Of a stretch of 64,000 bases of DNA, positions 1-8,793 are shown piece by piece (position 1 is the stretch's first letter; each line of letters starts with the position of its first letter). The stretch spans positions 62,001 to 126,000 of the forward strand of contig NZ_JACAQA010000003.1 in assembly GCF_013385425.1 (NCBI RefSeq), written 5' to 3'. Origin of the DNA: Pseudomonas gingeri. GTDB taxonomy: Bacteria > Pseudomonadota > Gammaproteobacteria > Pseudomonadales > Pseudomonadaceae. The notes below the pieces were generated by a model. The model was given only the letters and a program-made list of their open reading frames with translations, ran no database searches and had not been told where the DNA came from. The translations under genes were made by a program, and so were the position numbers.

Positions 1-83
1 TGCCAGTGCACAGGGTTTGCCGGTGTACCCTGTGCTGCTGAACAAATGTTCGTTGATCCCCCTGAACCAAGGACCCTACCGCT

Positions 84-1193
84 ATGTTCGAACTGGACCA
101 TGACCTTGCGCAGGATATCGTCGATCGTACGATGGCCATTCTGCCGTACAACGTCAATGTCATGGACAGCCAGGGCCTGATCCTGGGCAGCGGCGAGCCG
201 GGACGGATCAATACCCGCCACGAGGGTGCGCAGTTGGTCTTGGCCAATGGCCGGGTGGTGGTGATCGACGAGCAGGCGGCCAAGTGCCTGAAGGGCGTGC
301 AGCCAGGGATCAACCTGCCGCTGATGCACGATGAGCGGCTGATCGGCGTGCTGGGCATTACCGGTGAGCCGGAGCAATTGCGTACTTACGCCGAGCTGGT
401 GCGCATGACCGCCGAAATGCTGGTCGGCCAGCGCCATCAGCAGGCTGAACAGCAGTGGCGGCGCCAGCGCTGTGATGATCTGCTGGCCTTGTTGCTCAGT
501 GACGAGGGCGATTCGCCGCGTTTGATCGACGAGGCCCGGCAGATGGGGCTCAAGCCGCAGTTGTCACGGATTCCCTATCTGTTCGAGCTGGACCCGGGGC
601 AGAGTGCCGAAGCGCTGATGGCCTGGTTGCAGTCGCGTTATCCCGACAGTTGGTGCGTGAGTGGGTCGACCGCCTCGCTGCTGTGGTGTCGGCCGGCGAC
701 GGCGATCCTCGACGATCAGCGTCTGCTGGAGAAGCTCGACAGCCTGGGTTGGAAGATCGCCCGAGTCGCCGCGGGTGGGCAGGCTGACGGTTTGCAGGGT
801 TTGCGCCGCTGCTATCGTCGGGTCGGTGATTTGCTTGCTTATGGCCGGGAGGTCTTGCCCCACAGTCGTTTGTTGCACCTCAATCGCTATCGCCTGCCGG
901 TGATGCTCTGGCGGCATCGCAGCGACGATGCGCTGGAAGAGTTGCTCAAGCCGCTGCGCAAGGTGATCGCCAAGGACAGCAACGGCCAGTTGCTCGCCAC
1001 CTTGCGCAGTTGGTGCGAGCATGACGGTCAGAGCCAGGGCTGTGCCGAGGCGCTGGGGATTCACCGCAACAGCCTGCGCTATCGGATGGAGCGGATTGCC
1101 GAGATCAGTGGTGTCGACCCGCTGCGCCTGGACGGGATGCTGGCGTTGTACCTGGGGGTGCAATTGTTGCCTTATAGCGAATCGCCAACGTAG
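84..1193 (+). CDS. cdaR: CdaR-family sugar diacid / glycerate regulator
   Basis: A 369-residue cytoplasmic transcription factor of the CdaR (SdaR) family, which in enterobacteria activates galactarate, glucarate and glycerate genes in response to sugar diacids or glycerate. The N-terminal ~130 residues match the diacid-recognition domain (start MFELDHDLAQDIVDRTM, then NVNVMDSQGLILGSG). The C-terminus carries the PucR-type helix-turn-helix (GCAEALGIHRNSLRYRMER, about residues 320-340). A glycerate kinase gene follows 340 bp downstream on the same strand, the usual partner of this regulator in Pseudomonas, so glycerate is the likely inducer. Family assignment is firm; the exact ligand is inferred from context. 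Confidence 0.88.
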   Translation: MFELDHDLAQDIVDRTMAILPYNVNVMDSQGLILGSGEPGRINTRHEGAQLVLANGRVVVIDEQAAKCLKGVQPGINLPLMHDERLIGVLGITGEPEQLRTYAELVRMTAEMLVGQRHQQAEQQWRRQRCDDLLALLLSDEGDSPRLIDEARQMGLKPQLSRIPYLFELDPGQSAEALMAWLQSRYPDSWCVSGSTASLLWCRPATAILDDQRLLEKLDSLGWKIARVAAGGQADGLQGLRRCYRRVGDLLAYGREVLPHSRLLHLNRYRLPVMLWRHRSDDALEELLKPLRKVIAKDSNGQLLATLRSWCEHDGQSQGCAEALGIHRNSLRYRMERIAEISGVDPLRLDGMLALYLGVQLLPYSESPT

Positions 1194-1533
1194 ATAGCGT
1201 CCCTGTAGAAGCGGCTTGCCGTCGGCGTCCAGACAGGTATTGCAAGGCTTGAAGGCCTCTTCGCGGGCAAGCCCTGCTCCTACAGTGCCTCGTCGCTCAT
1301 CGATCTTGTGTACGACGCCGCCTTGTAGGAGCAGGGCTTGCCCGCGAAGAGGTCCTTGAGCCTTGCACCACACCATCGCCAGCAAGCCGGCTACAACTGG
1401 GGGAGGCTGTGCGGATCACGGGGCGCGTTTGTAGGATTGAACAATAAAGCTCGTCCGGGCTTGTGCAGCAGACCGGCGTCATTCCCTGTTTCAACTGGCA
1501 GCATGGACGCCACAAGAACTGGAGATCGTCCCC
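1194..1533. other. Intergenic region cdaR-glycerate kinase, REP-rich
   Basis: This 340-bp gap holds one well-formed REPIN (1256-1352) flanked by degenerate REP fragments at about 1202-1226 and 1374-1395. The last ~130 bp before the glycerate kinase start should contain its promoter, but I see no clear dyad operator there. No credible gene is present. Confidence 0.6.
1256..1352. repeat. REPIN (inverted REP doublet), type A
   Basis: Two inverted REP copies: 1256-1284 and 1324-1352 are perfect 29-bp reverse complements around a ~39-bp loop. The core is GCGGGCAAGCCCTGCTCCTA. The same core recurs at 17354-17442 and 48189-48264. Confidence 0.9.
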
Positions 1534-2685
1534 ATGAAAATCATCATCGCCCCCGATTCGTTCAAGGACAGCCTCAGCGCCGAAGGTGTGGCCCGAGCGA
1601 TTGCCGAAGGCCTGGCCCAGGTACTGCCCGAGGCGCAGCTGATTGAATGCCCGATGGCGGATGGCGGCGAGGGGACGGTGGCGGCGGTGTTGGCCGTGTG
1701 CAACGGCGAGTTGCGCCAGCAGCGGGTGCGTGGCCCCCTGGGCACGCCGGTGGACGCGCATTGGGGCTGGTTGCCGGCCAGCGCCACGGCGATTATCGAG
1801 ATGGCCGAGGCCAGCGGTTTGCAGCTGGTTCCGAGGGAACAGCGCAATGCCTGCATCACCAGCACCTTCGGCACCGGCGAGTTGATCCGCGCGGCCCTGG
1901 ATGCCGGTGCGCAACGGGTCATCCTGGCGATTGGCGGCAGCGCCACCAACGACGCTGGTGCCGGTGCCTTGCAGGCCTTGGGTGTAGGGCTGTTCGATGC
2001 CCGGGGACAGGTGGTGCAAGCGGGGGGCCTGGCCTTGGCCGGTGTCGCGCGGGTGACCCTTGAGGGGCTGGACCCGCGTCTCGACCGGGTGCGTTTCGAG
2101 ATCGCCGCCGATGTAAACAATCCCTTGTGCGGCGAGCAGGGCGCTTCGGCGATCTTCGGCCCGCAGAAAGGCGCGACACCGGCCCAGGTGCGTGAACTGG
2201 ACGCGGCCCTCGGGCATTTTGCCGATCTTTGCGCGCAGGTGCAGGGCCAGGATGTGCGTGATGAGCCGGGCAGCGGTGCGGCGGGCGGCTTGGGCTTTGC
2301 CGCCAAGGCCTTCTTCGGGGCGTGCTTTCGTCCCGGTGTGGAGGTGGTGGCGGAACTGGTGGGGCTGGCCGAGGCGGTGCGCGGCGCTGATCTGGTGATT
2401 ACCGGCGAAGGTCGCTTCGACGCCCAGACCCTGCGCGGCAAGACCCCGTTCGGCGTGGCGCGGATTGCCCGGGAGCAGGGCGTGCCGGTGATCGTGCTGG
2501 CAGGGACCCTCGGTGAAGGTTATGAGCAGATGTACGCCCATGGGGTCGACGCGGCCTTTGCCCTGGTGTCCGGGCCGATGAGCCTGGAGCAGGCCTGTCG
2601 TGACGCGCCACGGCTGTTGAGCGCGCGAGCCGGGGACATTGCCCGGGTCTGGAAGCTGGCGGCAGGGCCTGTCCGTGAAGAATGA
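1534..2685 (+). CDS. Glycerate 2-kinase (GlxK/GarK family)
   Basis: A 383-residue soluble kinase that phosphorylates D-glycerate and so feeds glyoxylate/tartronate-semialdehyde or sugar-diacid breakdown into glycolysis. The N-terminus MKIIIAPDSFKDSLSA is the family signature, followed by MADGGEGTV (about residue 36) and a glycine-rich GGSATNDAGAG segment (about 131). The length matches the GlxK/GarK family and not the larger GckA/TtuD type. The preceding CdaR-type gene is its probable regulator. Subfamily naming (glxK or garK) cannot be decided without a tree. Confidence 0.92.
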   Translation: MKIIIAPDSFKDSLSAEGVARAIAEGLAQVLPEAQLIECPMADGGEGTVAAVLAVCNGELRQQRVRGPLGTPVDAHWGWLPASATAIIEMAEASGLQLVPREQRNACITSTFGTGELIRAALDAGAQRVILAIGGSATNDAGAGALQALGVGLFDARGQVVQAGGLALAGVARVTLEGLDPRLDRVRFEIAADVNNPLCGEQGASAIFGPQKGATPAQVRELDAALGHFADLCAQVQGQDVRDEPGSGAAGGLGFAAKAFFGACFRPGVEVVAELVGLAEAVRGADLVITGEGRFDAQTLRGKTPFGVARIAREQGVPVIVLAGTLGEGYEQMYAHGVDAAFALVSGPMSLEQACRDAPRLLSARAGDIARVWKLAAGPVREE

Positions 2686-2768
2686 TAATGCGCGGTGTCT
2701 CCTCGGGCCATTCAGGGCTAAGCTTGCGATCAGTCCAGGTTTCGGACTTGTCTGCCCGGAGATGTTCA

Positions 2769-3386
2769 ATGGCTCGTGCCCGCCCGCAACTGATCAGCGC
2801 AAAGCTTGCAAAACTGCACCCCACCCAAGTCACCGTCGGCCTGCAAGAGGTCGCCCTCAAGCAAGCCCAATGGCAGACCCTCAAGCGCAAGGAGCGCGAA
2901 GCCGCCCTCGATAATCACTGGTTTCCCTGCGTCCTCGGGCCTGAAGGCCGGCACTACATCGTCGATCACCACCACTTCGGCCTGGCGCTGATGCAGGAGG
3001 AGGTGAAGAAGGTCTCATTGGTGGTGCTCAAGGACCTCTCGTTCGTCGAACCCGCCAGCTTCTGGACCATCATGGACTTCCACCAGTGGGTCCATCCCTA
3101 CGATGCCAAGGGCATTCGCCGCGGTTACGACAAAGTGCCCGGGTCTATCGGCGAACTGCAGGACGACCCCTATCGCAGCCTTGCCGGCGCCTTGCGCCGG
3201 GTCGGTGGGTTCGCCAAGGATGTCACGCCCTTCAGCGAGTTTCTCTGGGCCGACTTCTTCCGCACGCGGATCACCGTCGCTGAACTCAATGCGTCGAGCG
3301 AGCACCTGCAGGCAACCGCCCTCAAGCTGGCTCGCAGTCAGGCCGCGCGTTATCTGCCGGGTTGGAGTGGTCCGATCGATGCCTGA
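2769..3386 (+). CDS. ParB-like (ParBc_2) hypothetical protein
   Basis: About 205 residues beginning MARARPQLISAKLAKLHPTQ. The chosen ATG has GGAG 7 bases upstream; an in-frame ATG at 2682 would add an unrelated N-terminus. The segment HWFPCVLGPEGRHYIVDHHH (about residues 55-75) resembles the substrate-loop region of the ParB/sulfiredoxin fold (putative ParB-like nuclease family). No helix-turn-helix or partner ParA is present, so a role in chromosome segregation is unlikely. The stop overlaps the SulP transporter start by 8 bp, implying translational coupling and a joint function that I cannot name. Confidence 0.7.
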   Translation: MARARPQLISAKLAKLHPTQVTVGLQEVALKQAQWQTLKRKEREAALDNHWFPCVLGPEGRHYIVDHHHFGLALMQEEVKKVSLVVLKDLSFVEPASFWTIMDFHQWVHPYDAKGIRRGYDKVPGSIGELQDDPYRSLAGALRRVGGFAKDVTPFSEFLWADFFRTRITVAELNASSEHLQATALKLARSQAARYLPGWSGPIDA

Positions 3387-5067
3387 GCCGTCCGCACTGC
3401 CCACCCCGATGCCCGCCGCGCAACCGAAACGCGGCTGGGCGGATCTGATTGCCGGGCTGTCGATTGCCGGTTTGCTGTTACCCGAAGCGGTTGCCTATTC
3501 GAGCATCGCCAACGTGCCACCCCAGGCCGGGGTTATCGCGTTGTTTGCCGGGCTGTTCTGCTACGGCCTGTTCGGCACCAGCCGTTACGCCATCGTCTCC
3601 GCCACCTCCTCGTCGGCCGCGGTGCTGGCGGCGGCGACGGTCTCGGTGGCGGGGCCCGACATGGCGCTGCGCCTGACCATGGCCATCGGCCTGGTGATGA
3701 TCACCGGCCTGATGTTCCTGCTCGCCGGTTTGTTCAAGCTGGGCAGCGTCACGTCCTTCATCGCCAAGCCGGTGCTACGCGGTTTTGCCTTCGGCCTGGC
3801 GGTGACCATCATCCTCAAGCAGGTCGCGAGCATCGTCCATGTGAGTCCCGCCCACAGCGACCTGATCCGCTTCGTGCCCGAATTGCTCAGCCAGTTGCCG
3901 CGCTGGAACTGGGCCGGGGTCGCGGTGGCGGTGGTCGCCCTGGTGCTGCTCTCGGTACTGGGCCGTTACCGGCGCCTGCCGGGCGGCTTGCTGGTGGTGA
4001 TGCTCGGTGTGGCTGCCGGCAAATGGCTGGATTTGCCCGGCTATGGCGTCGACCTGATCGGTGTGATCGACCTGCAACTGACGGTGCCGTCGCTGCCGCG
4101 CCTGGCGTTCTCCGACTGGCTGAAGCTGGTGGAACTGGGCTTTGCCATGGTGATGATCCTCTACGCCGAGTCCTATGGTTCCATCAGCGCCTTTGCCCTC
4201 AAGCACGGTGACCGGGTGAACTCCAACCGCGACCTGCTGGTACTGGGCGGCGCCAACCTGTTGTCCGGTCTGTTCCATGGCATGCCCGCCGGTGCCGGCT
4301 ACTCGGCGACCTCGGCCAATGATGCGGCGGGTGCTACCTCACGGTTGGCCGGGGTGGTGGCGGCATTGGTGGTGCTGGTGATCGTGCTGACCCTGTTGCC
4401 GCTGATCGCCCTGACGCCGGAGCCGGTGCTGGCGGCTATCGTTATTCATGCGTTGACCCGGGCCCTGAGCCTGGAGCCCTTGCATCGCTACTTCGTCTGG
4501 CGCCGCGACCGTGTCCTGGCGATCTGCGCGGTGGCCGCGGTGCTGCTGCTCGGGGTGCTGGACGGTCTGCTGGCGGCGGTGGCGATCAGCCTGATGCTGA
4601 TGTTGCGGCAGATGTCTTCAGCCTCGGTCCAGGTGCTCGGGCATATTGCCGAGGGCCATGATTTCGTCGACTGCCAGCTGCATCCCCAGGCACGGGAAGT
4701 CCCCGGGGTGCTGATCGTGCGCCCGGGCGAGCCGTTGTTCTTCGCCAACGCCGAACGCATCCTTGGCAGCGTCTCGCGGCGGGTTCGCGAGCAAGGTGAG
4801 GCCGTGCATTCGGTGATTCTCAGCCTGGAGGAGTCACCGGACCTGGACGGCACCAGCCTCGAAGCCCTGCAGGACTTCATCATGCGTTTCCCGACCGAGG
4901 GCAAGCGGCTGCTGATCGCACGCTTGAAGCACGAGGCGCATCAGGCCCTGCTGGCGCTACCGAGCGAGACGCTGGCACAGGTGACGCTCAGTGACTTGAG
5001 CGTGTTTGCGGTGGTGCAATCGGTCATGGAGGAGGGCAATCAAGCCAAGGAAGTGGAAGCTCAATAG
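3379..5067 (+). CDS. SulP-family anion permease with STAS domain
   Basis: A 562-residue inner-membrane transporter of the SulP/SLC26 family (sulfate, bicarbonate or other anions). The start used (MPEPSALPTPMPAAQ) overlaps the upstream ParB-like gene by 8 bp. The membrane part covers about residues 20-430, with the family motif LLLPEAVAYSSIANVPPQAG near the first helices. A cytoplasmic STAS domain fills the C-terminus (about 440-550), including the conserved DLDGTSLEALQDF loop. The substrate cannot be told from sequence. A hairpin lies just after the stop. Confidence 0.9.
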   Translation: MPEPSALPTPMPAAQPKRGWADLIAGLSIAGLLLPEAVAYSSIANVPPQAGVIALFAGLFCYGLFGTSRYAIVSATSSSAAVLAAATVSVAGPDMALRLTMAIGLVMITGLMFLLAGLFKLGSVTSFIAKPVLRGFAFGLAVTIILKQVASIVHVSPAHSDLIRFVPELLSQLPRWNWAGVAVAVVALVLLSVLGRYRRLPGGLLVVMLGVAAGKWLDLPGYGVDLIGVIDLQLTVPSLPRLAFSDWLKLVELGFAMVMILYAESYGSISAFALKHGDRVNSNRDLLVLGGANLLSGLFHGMPAGAGYSATSANDAAGATSRLAGVVAALVVLVIVLTLLPLIALTPEPVLAAIVIHALTRALSLEPLHRYFVWRRDRVLAICAVAAVLLLGVLDGLLAAVAISLMLMLRQMSSASVQVLGHIAEGHDFVDCQLHPQAREVPGVLIVRPGEPLFFANAERILGSVSRRVREQGEAVHSVILSLEESPDLDGTSLEALQDFIMRFPTEGKRLLIARLKHEAHQALLALPSETLAQVTLSDLSVFAVVQSVMEEGNQAKEVEAQ

Positions 5068-5073
5068 TTCAGG

Positions 5074-5115
5074 GGGGCTGTCACAGTTTGTGGGCGCCTA
5101 CGTCGTGACAGCCCC
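5074..5115. terminator. Hairpin after the SulP gene
   Basis: A perfect 11-bp stem, GGGGCTGTCAC (5074-5084) with GTGACAGCCCC (5105-5115), and a 20-nt loop just after the SulP stop. There is no U-run, so this may be a mRNA-stabilising or Rho-linked structure and not a true intrinsic terminator. Confidence 0.45.
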
Positions 5116-5187
5116 TCTGATAGTTACTATGATCGTCGCATTTTATTGGATACCGGCTGATTGTGCCGGGCAAGCTGGAAACCCATC

Positions 5188-6462
5188 ATGCAGATCAAGC
5201 GATTCACCCTCGTCAATTTTCGTGGGATCGAGCGTATCGAGCTCGACTTCAAGGAGCGAACGACTGCGCTTGTGGGGGTTAATGGTGTCGGCAAATCGTC
5301 GATTCTGGATGCGTTGGCTATTGCGCTTTCCAGCCTGACGTCCAGGATCATCGACCAAGCTTCAAAGTCTCGGTCTATATCTCAAGACGATATCCGCATA
5401 GGTTCAGAGTACACCCGCCTGAGCACTGTCACCCAATGGGACAGTCTGTCAGAGGAGCTGAGCTGGGCCATTGCATTAAATCGAAAATCAGGCAAACACC
5501 CGGAAGAGCGTAGCAGTGATCTGACGCGTTTGAACTCAGCTGTGAATTCGTTGGCTAATGCAATAGCCCATTACGAACTCGTTGAGTCCAGCGAGATTCA
5601 AGCTCCCCTGGCTGTCTACTACGATGTACATCGTGCTGTTCTTGAGGTACCTCTTCGTGTTAGAGAACGATTGAATAACGCTATTGCCGAGGGGTATGAG
5701 GATGCGCTGGGTCATGGCGGAGCAGATTTTAAACGATTTTTTATCTGGTTTAGAAACCAGGAAGATCTGGAGAATGAAAAGCGTCGCGATGACTCGGACT
5801 TTCGTGATGTAGAGCTTTCTGCGGTTCGCGAAGCCATCGAGATATTCACAGGATTCAAGGATATCCGAATCAGACGTAAACCTTCTTTGCGGATGACCCT
5901 TCTTAAGGGGGATCGTGAGCTTAACATTTTGCAGCTCTCGGATGGTGAACGTTGCCTGCTGGCAATGATAGGGGATTTGGCACGTCGGCTGACACTGTTG
6001 AATCGAGGAATCAAGGAGCCTTTGTTGGGACGAGGTGTGGTCTTGATTGATGAGTTGGATCTTCATCTTCATCCTGCATGGCAAAGGACCGTGGTATCCA
6101 ATTTGGAAAGAACATTCCCTAATTGCCAGTTCATCATTACCACGCACTCACCGCAAATTCTTGGAGAGTTGCCAGCAACAGCAGTGATGCTTCTCAAGGA
6201 GGGCGGTTATATTGGCCATCCCGAACGATCGCTGGGATTGAGTAGCGGAGAGGTGCTTGAGGAGTTGATGGGAGGGAGGGCCCAAAGCCTGATAGCCAGT
6301 GGTCCTCTTAGTGTCATCAGGCGCTTGCTGGAGGACGACAAGTTCGATGAGGCCCAGGCGGGATTGGACGTATTACGCCACAAGGTCGGGGACATTCCTG
6401 ACGTCCTGGAAATTCAGAGCAGTATTGATTCTCTGAGGTGGATTGAAGAGGACCGTCCATGA
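5188..6462 (+). CDS. ptuA-like: AAA/ABC-type ATPase, Septu PtuA-like
   Basis: A 424-residue cytoplasmic ATPase of the RecF/SMC-like AAA_15/AAA_21 kind. Visible motifs: Walker A GVNGVGKS (about 30-37), ABC-type signature LSDGERCLLAM (about 250), Walker B VVLIDELDLHLHP (about 285) and an H-loop ITTHSPQI (about 318). No long SMC coiled coil or Zn-hook CxxC is visible. The start at MQIKRFTLVNFRGIERIEL is typical of the family. It overlaps the HNH gene by ATGA, the arrangement of Septu PtuA-PtuB defence operons, where the ATPase controls the nuclease. Codon use is visibly more AT-rich than both flanks, suggesting transfer. An isolated DNA-repair ATPase is the main alternative. Confidence 0.8.
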   Translation: MQIKRFTLVNFRGIERIELDFKERTTALVGVNGVGKSSILDALAIALSSLTSRIIDQASKSRSISQDDIRIGSEYTRLSTVTQWDSLSEELSWAIALNRKSGKHPEERSSDLTRLNSAVNSLANAIAHYELVESSEIQAPLAVYYDVHRAVLEVPLRVRERLNNAIAEGYEDALGHGGADFKRFFIWFRNQEDLENEKRRDDSDFRDVELSAVREAIEIFTGFKDIRIRRKPSLRMTLLKGDRELNILQLSDGERCLLAMIGDLARRLTLLNRGIKEPLLGRGVVLIDELDLHLHPAWQRTVVSNLERTFPNCQFIITTHSPQILGELPATAVMLLKEGGYIGHPERSLGLSSGEVLEELMGGRAQSLIASGPLSVIRRLLEDDKFDEAQAGLDVLRHKVGDIPDVLEIQSSIDSLRWIEEDRP

Positions 6463-7190
6463 GGAGTATTCAAAAAGGAGTTGAACCCCCAGCGCTGACT
6501 GCCTGGAAACATGCCAATCGTCGCTCCCCCCAGAATCTGACTTATTCCGGCGGAGGTTTCCCGACAGAAGACGTGCGTCGTGCACTCCTGCTGGAGCAGT
6601 TTCATCTGTGTGCTTATACGATGCGGCGGTTGTTGACTCAGCAGAAATGTTCAACCAAAGTTGAGGTGGTTGCGGGTAAGGAGACGGCGCTCAGTTGTCA
6701 TATTGAACATATCTATCCTCAGGCAGAGCATCAGAGTCGGAGCGTTGATTATACGAATATGGTGGCGTGCTTCCCGCCCAGTCAGGGGTCGACGGCTTGT
6801 GCGTTCGGGGCGGTTGAGAAAAAGAATTATGATCCTGCGCAAGAGCCTTTCGAGTCTCCGCTCGGACAAAACGCGAGTACCCAGTTCTTTTTTCATGAGA
6901 GTGGTTTGGTAGAAGGACTTTCAGACCGAGCCAGGAAAACTGTAAAAGTGTTGAATTTAAATGCGTCAGTCTTGGTCAATGATCGCAAGGCCGTTATTCG
7001 GGGGGCAATAAAGCCTGGAGGTAAGTACCTTAGCTCAACGGCAGCGCTGCAAGTTGTCAGGAAAATGGGTATTCCCGACGCTCAACATTGCCTTCCTGCT
7101 TACTGTGAAGCCATCAGGCAGTTAGCCCAGCGTCTCGCCAAAAAGCAACAGGGGCGTGAAGCTGGGCTACGTAAGCAAGCCCGTAAGTGA
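6459..7190 (+). CDS. ptuB-like: HNH endonuclease, Septu PtuB-like
   Basis: A 243-residue predicted HNH nuclease resembling the PtuB/TIGR02646 group found in Septu systems and in Ec78-type retrons. Motifs: LCAYTMRRL (about 50), the HNH core CHIEHIYPQ (about 78) followed by YTNMVAC (about 95), and a later ACAFGAVEKKNYD segment. Many family members have CxYC in the first motif; here the second Cys is replaced by Thr, so metal binding at that site may differ. It is translationally coupled to the ATPase. No reverse transcriptase lies nearby, so this is not a complete retron. The expected role is nucleic-acid cleavage on infection. Confidence 0.78.
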   Translation: MRSIQKGVEPPALTAWKHANRRSPQNLTYSGGGFPTEDVRRALLLEQFHLCAYTMRRLLTQQKCSTKVEVVAGKETALSCHIEHIYPQAEHQSRSVDYTNMVACFPPSQGSTACAFGAVEKKNYDPAQEPFESPLGQNASTQFFFHESGLVEGLSDRARKTVKVLNLNASVLVNDRKAVIRGAIKPGGKYLSSTAALQVVRKMGIPDAQHCLPAYCEAIRQLAQRLAKKQQGREAGLRKQARK

Positions 7191-7214
7191 TAAAGCGAAA
7201 AATGGACGATGTAG

Positions 7215-7865
7215 CTACGCCAATGCCATCGAGTCGATGAGTTTCACCCCGGCGGTTTCCATCTCTCCCAGCGCACGCTGCAGTGAGCCGTCCAGGTCGA
7301 TGGCCCGGCAGGCGTCGACGATCAGCAGGGTGCTGAAGCCCGCCGTCCGTGCATCCAGGGCCGACCAGGCGACGCAGTAGTCCAACGCCAGGCCGACCAG
7401 ATAGACCGTATCGATACCGCGTTCCTTCAGATAACCGGAAAGGCCGGTGGGCGTACGCCGGTCGGCTTCGACGAAGGCCGAGTAACTGTCGATCTCGCGG
7501 TTGCAGCCCTTGCGCACGATCAATTGCGCATGGGGCAGGTCCAGGTCCGCATGCAGCTGCGCGCCGTGGCTGCCTTGCACGCAGTGGTCCGGCCAGAGGG
7601 TTTGCGTGCCATAGGGTAGTTGCACGCTGTCGAAGGGCGCATGGCCCGGATGGCTGCTGGCGAACGAGACATGGCCGCGGGGATGCCAGTCCTGGGCGAT
7701 GACCACATTGCGAAAGCGGGCGCCCAGGCGGTTGATCAGTGGCACGATCTCGTCGCCGCCCTGGACCGCCAGTTGACCGCCGGGAATGAAGTCATTCTGC
7801 ATATCGATCACGACCAGGGCGCAACGCGGGTCGTTCAGGGGCGGCAGGTTGTGAGACGGGGACAT
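7215..7865 (-). CDS. pncA: Nicotinamidase
   Basis: A 216-residue isochorismatase-fold hydrolase converting nicotinamide to nicotinate for NAD salvage. The catalytic triad is visible: Asp in VVIDMQNDF, Lys in VRKGC, and Cys in LDYCVAWSALDA. The metal-binding DWHPRGHVSF segment is also intact. Length and order match PncA. It converges on the Septu-like pair, with only 24 bp between stops. Confidence 0.93.
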   Translation of the reverse strand: MSPSHNLPPLNDPRCALVVIDMQNDFIPGGQLAVQGGDEIVPLINRLGARFRNVVIAQDWHPRGHVSFASSHPGHAPFDSVQLPYGTQTLWPDHCVQGSHGAQLHADLDLPHAQLIVRKGCNREIDSYSAFVEADRRTPTGLSGYLKERGIDTVYLVGLALDYCVAWSALDARTAGFSTLLIVDACRAIDLDGSLQRALGEMETAGVKLIDSMALA

Positions 7866-8004
7866 GGGACCTCCTTGGAAATTGGGTTCGGCCTCGAACA
7901 GTCTAGTCGTTGTGCTTGCGCCAGGCGCCGCCTCGGACCGTCGGTGGTCGGCCGCGAGACGGGTAGGTTATTGGCCTGGCAGGCGCCCGGCCACATCGCC
8001 TGGT

Positions 8005-8793
8005 TCAACTGGCGAAACGCTGCCTGAGCAGGTCGGCCATATCGTTCAGCTCCGCCACCGAGTTGCGCCCGATCAACATGTAGGCATAGGTCGGCCCGGA
8101 CCAGAACACCACATTCATGCCATGGCGCACTTCCTGGGCCATGGCCCGGGTCCCGGTTTTCGAGTGGGTGATGCACAACGCCAGCGGCCCATGTTGCGGG
8201 TCCAGGTAGTTGATCTGGGCAATCGGTATATGTTCGTACTCGAGCATCTGCGCGCGTTTGAGTTGCACAACCGGCAGTTGCACCTGGGCGGGGTCAAGCG
8301 CCAGCCCGAGGTACCGCTGGACACTTTGCAGCTGGGCCCGGTGAGTGGCGTCGTCGCCGGGCAGGTTCTCCAGGGTCTGTGCCGTGTACAGCGCCATATA
8401 GTCGGCCACCAGCCCACGCCAGCTGATTTCGCTCGACGGCGGGGGTGTCTGCCAGACCTGGAACAGTCGATCCGCGGCAATCCCCGCGACCATGAAGCTG
8501 GCGGCCACGGCGAGGAAACGGCGTCGACTCATCGGCGTCGCGGCCTTTTTTTCTGTCGGCAGGCTGTGCAGCATGGTCTCCAGTCGAGCCTGGGGCGCCT
8601 GTTCGAGCAGTTCGTCATAGGCTTGCTGGAACGGCAGTTCGCTGCGCATCAGCCACTCGAGACGCTCGGCCACGCTTTCGTCACGGGCCAGAGCGGCTTC
8701 GATCCGGCTGCGCTCCTCGGCGTCCACTTCGTCGTCGAGAAAGGCCACCAACTGTTCATCGGTCGGGGTGTAGTGCGAGAGTTGGTCGGTCAT
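8005..8793 (-). CDS. Membrane anti-sigma factor
   Basis: A 262-residue protein whose start overlaps the end of the ECF sigma gene by 4 bp (ATGA), the standard sigma/anti-sigma pairing. Residues 1-85 are acidic and helical (TDEQLVAFLDDEVDAEE), as in anti-sigma domains, but lack the HxxxCxxC zinc motif. RRRFLAVAASFMVAGIAA (about 90-110) is a single membrane segment or Tat-like anchor. The remaining ~150 residues would be periplasmic and sensory. It presumably sequesters the partner sigma factor until a periplasmic signal arrives; the signal is unknown. Confidence 0.8.
   Translation of the reverse strand: MTDQLSHYTPTDEQLVAFLDDEVDAEERSRIEAALARDESVAERLEWLMRSELPFQQAYDELLEQAPQARLETMLHSLPTEKKAATPMSRRRFLAVAASFMVAGIAADRLFQVWQTPPPSSEISWRGLVADYMALYTAQTLENLPGDDATHRAQLQSVQRYLGLALDPAQVQLPVVQLKRAQMLEYEHIPIAQINYLDPQHGPLALCITHSKTGTRAMAQEVRHGMNVVFWSGPTYAYMLIGRNSVAELNDMADLLRQRFAS

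Noticed and set aside
1297..2769. Long - strand open frame opposite glycerate kinase
   Set aside because: Arg/His/Gln-rich composition without domains; it mirrors the GC-rich glycerate kinase frame and crosses the REPIN.
5188..7190. Retron of the Ec78 type
   Set aside because: ATPase and HNH partners fit, but no reverse transcriptase or msr/msd-like structure lies nearby.
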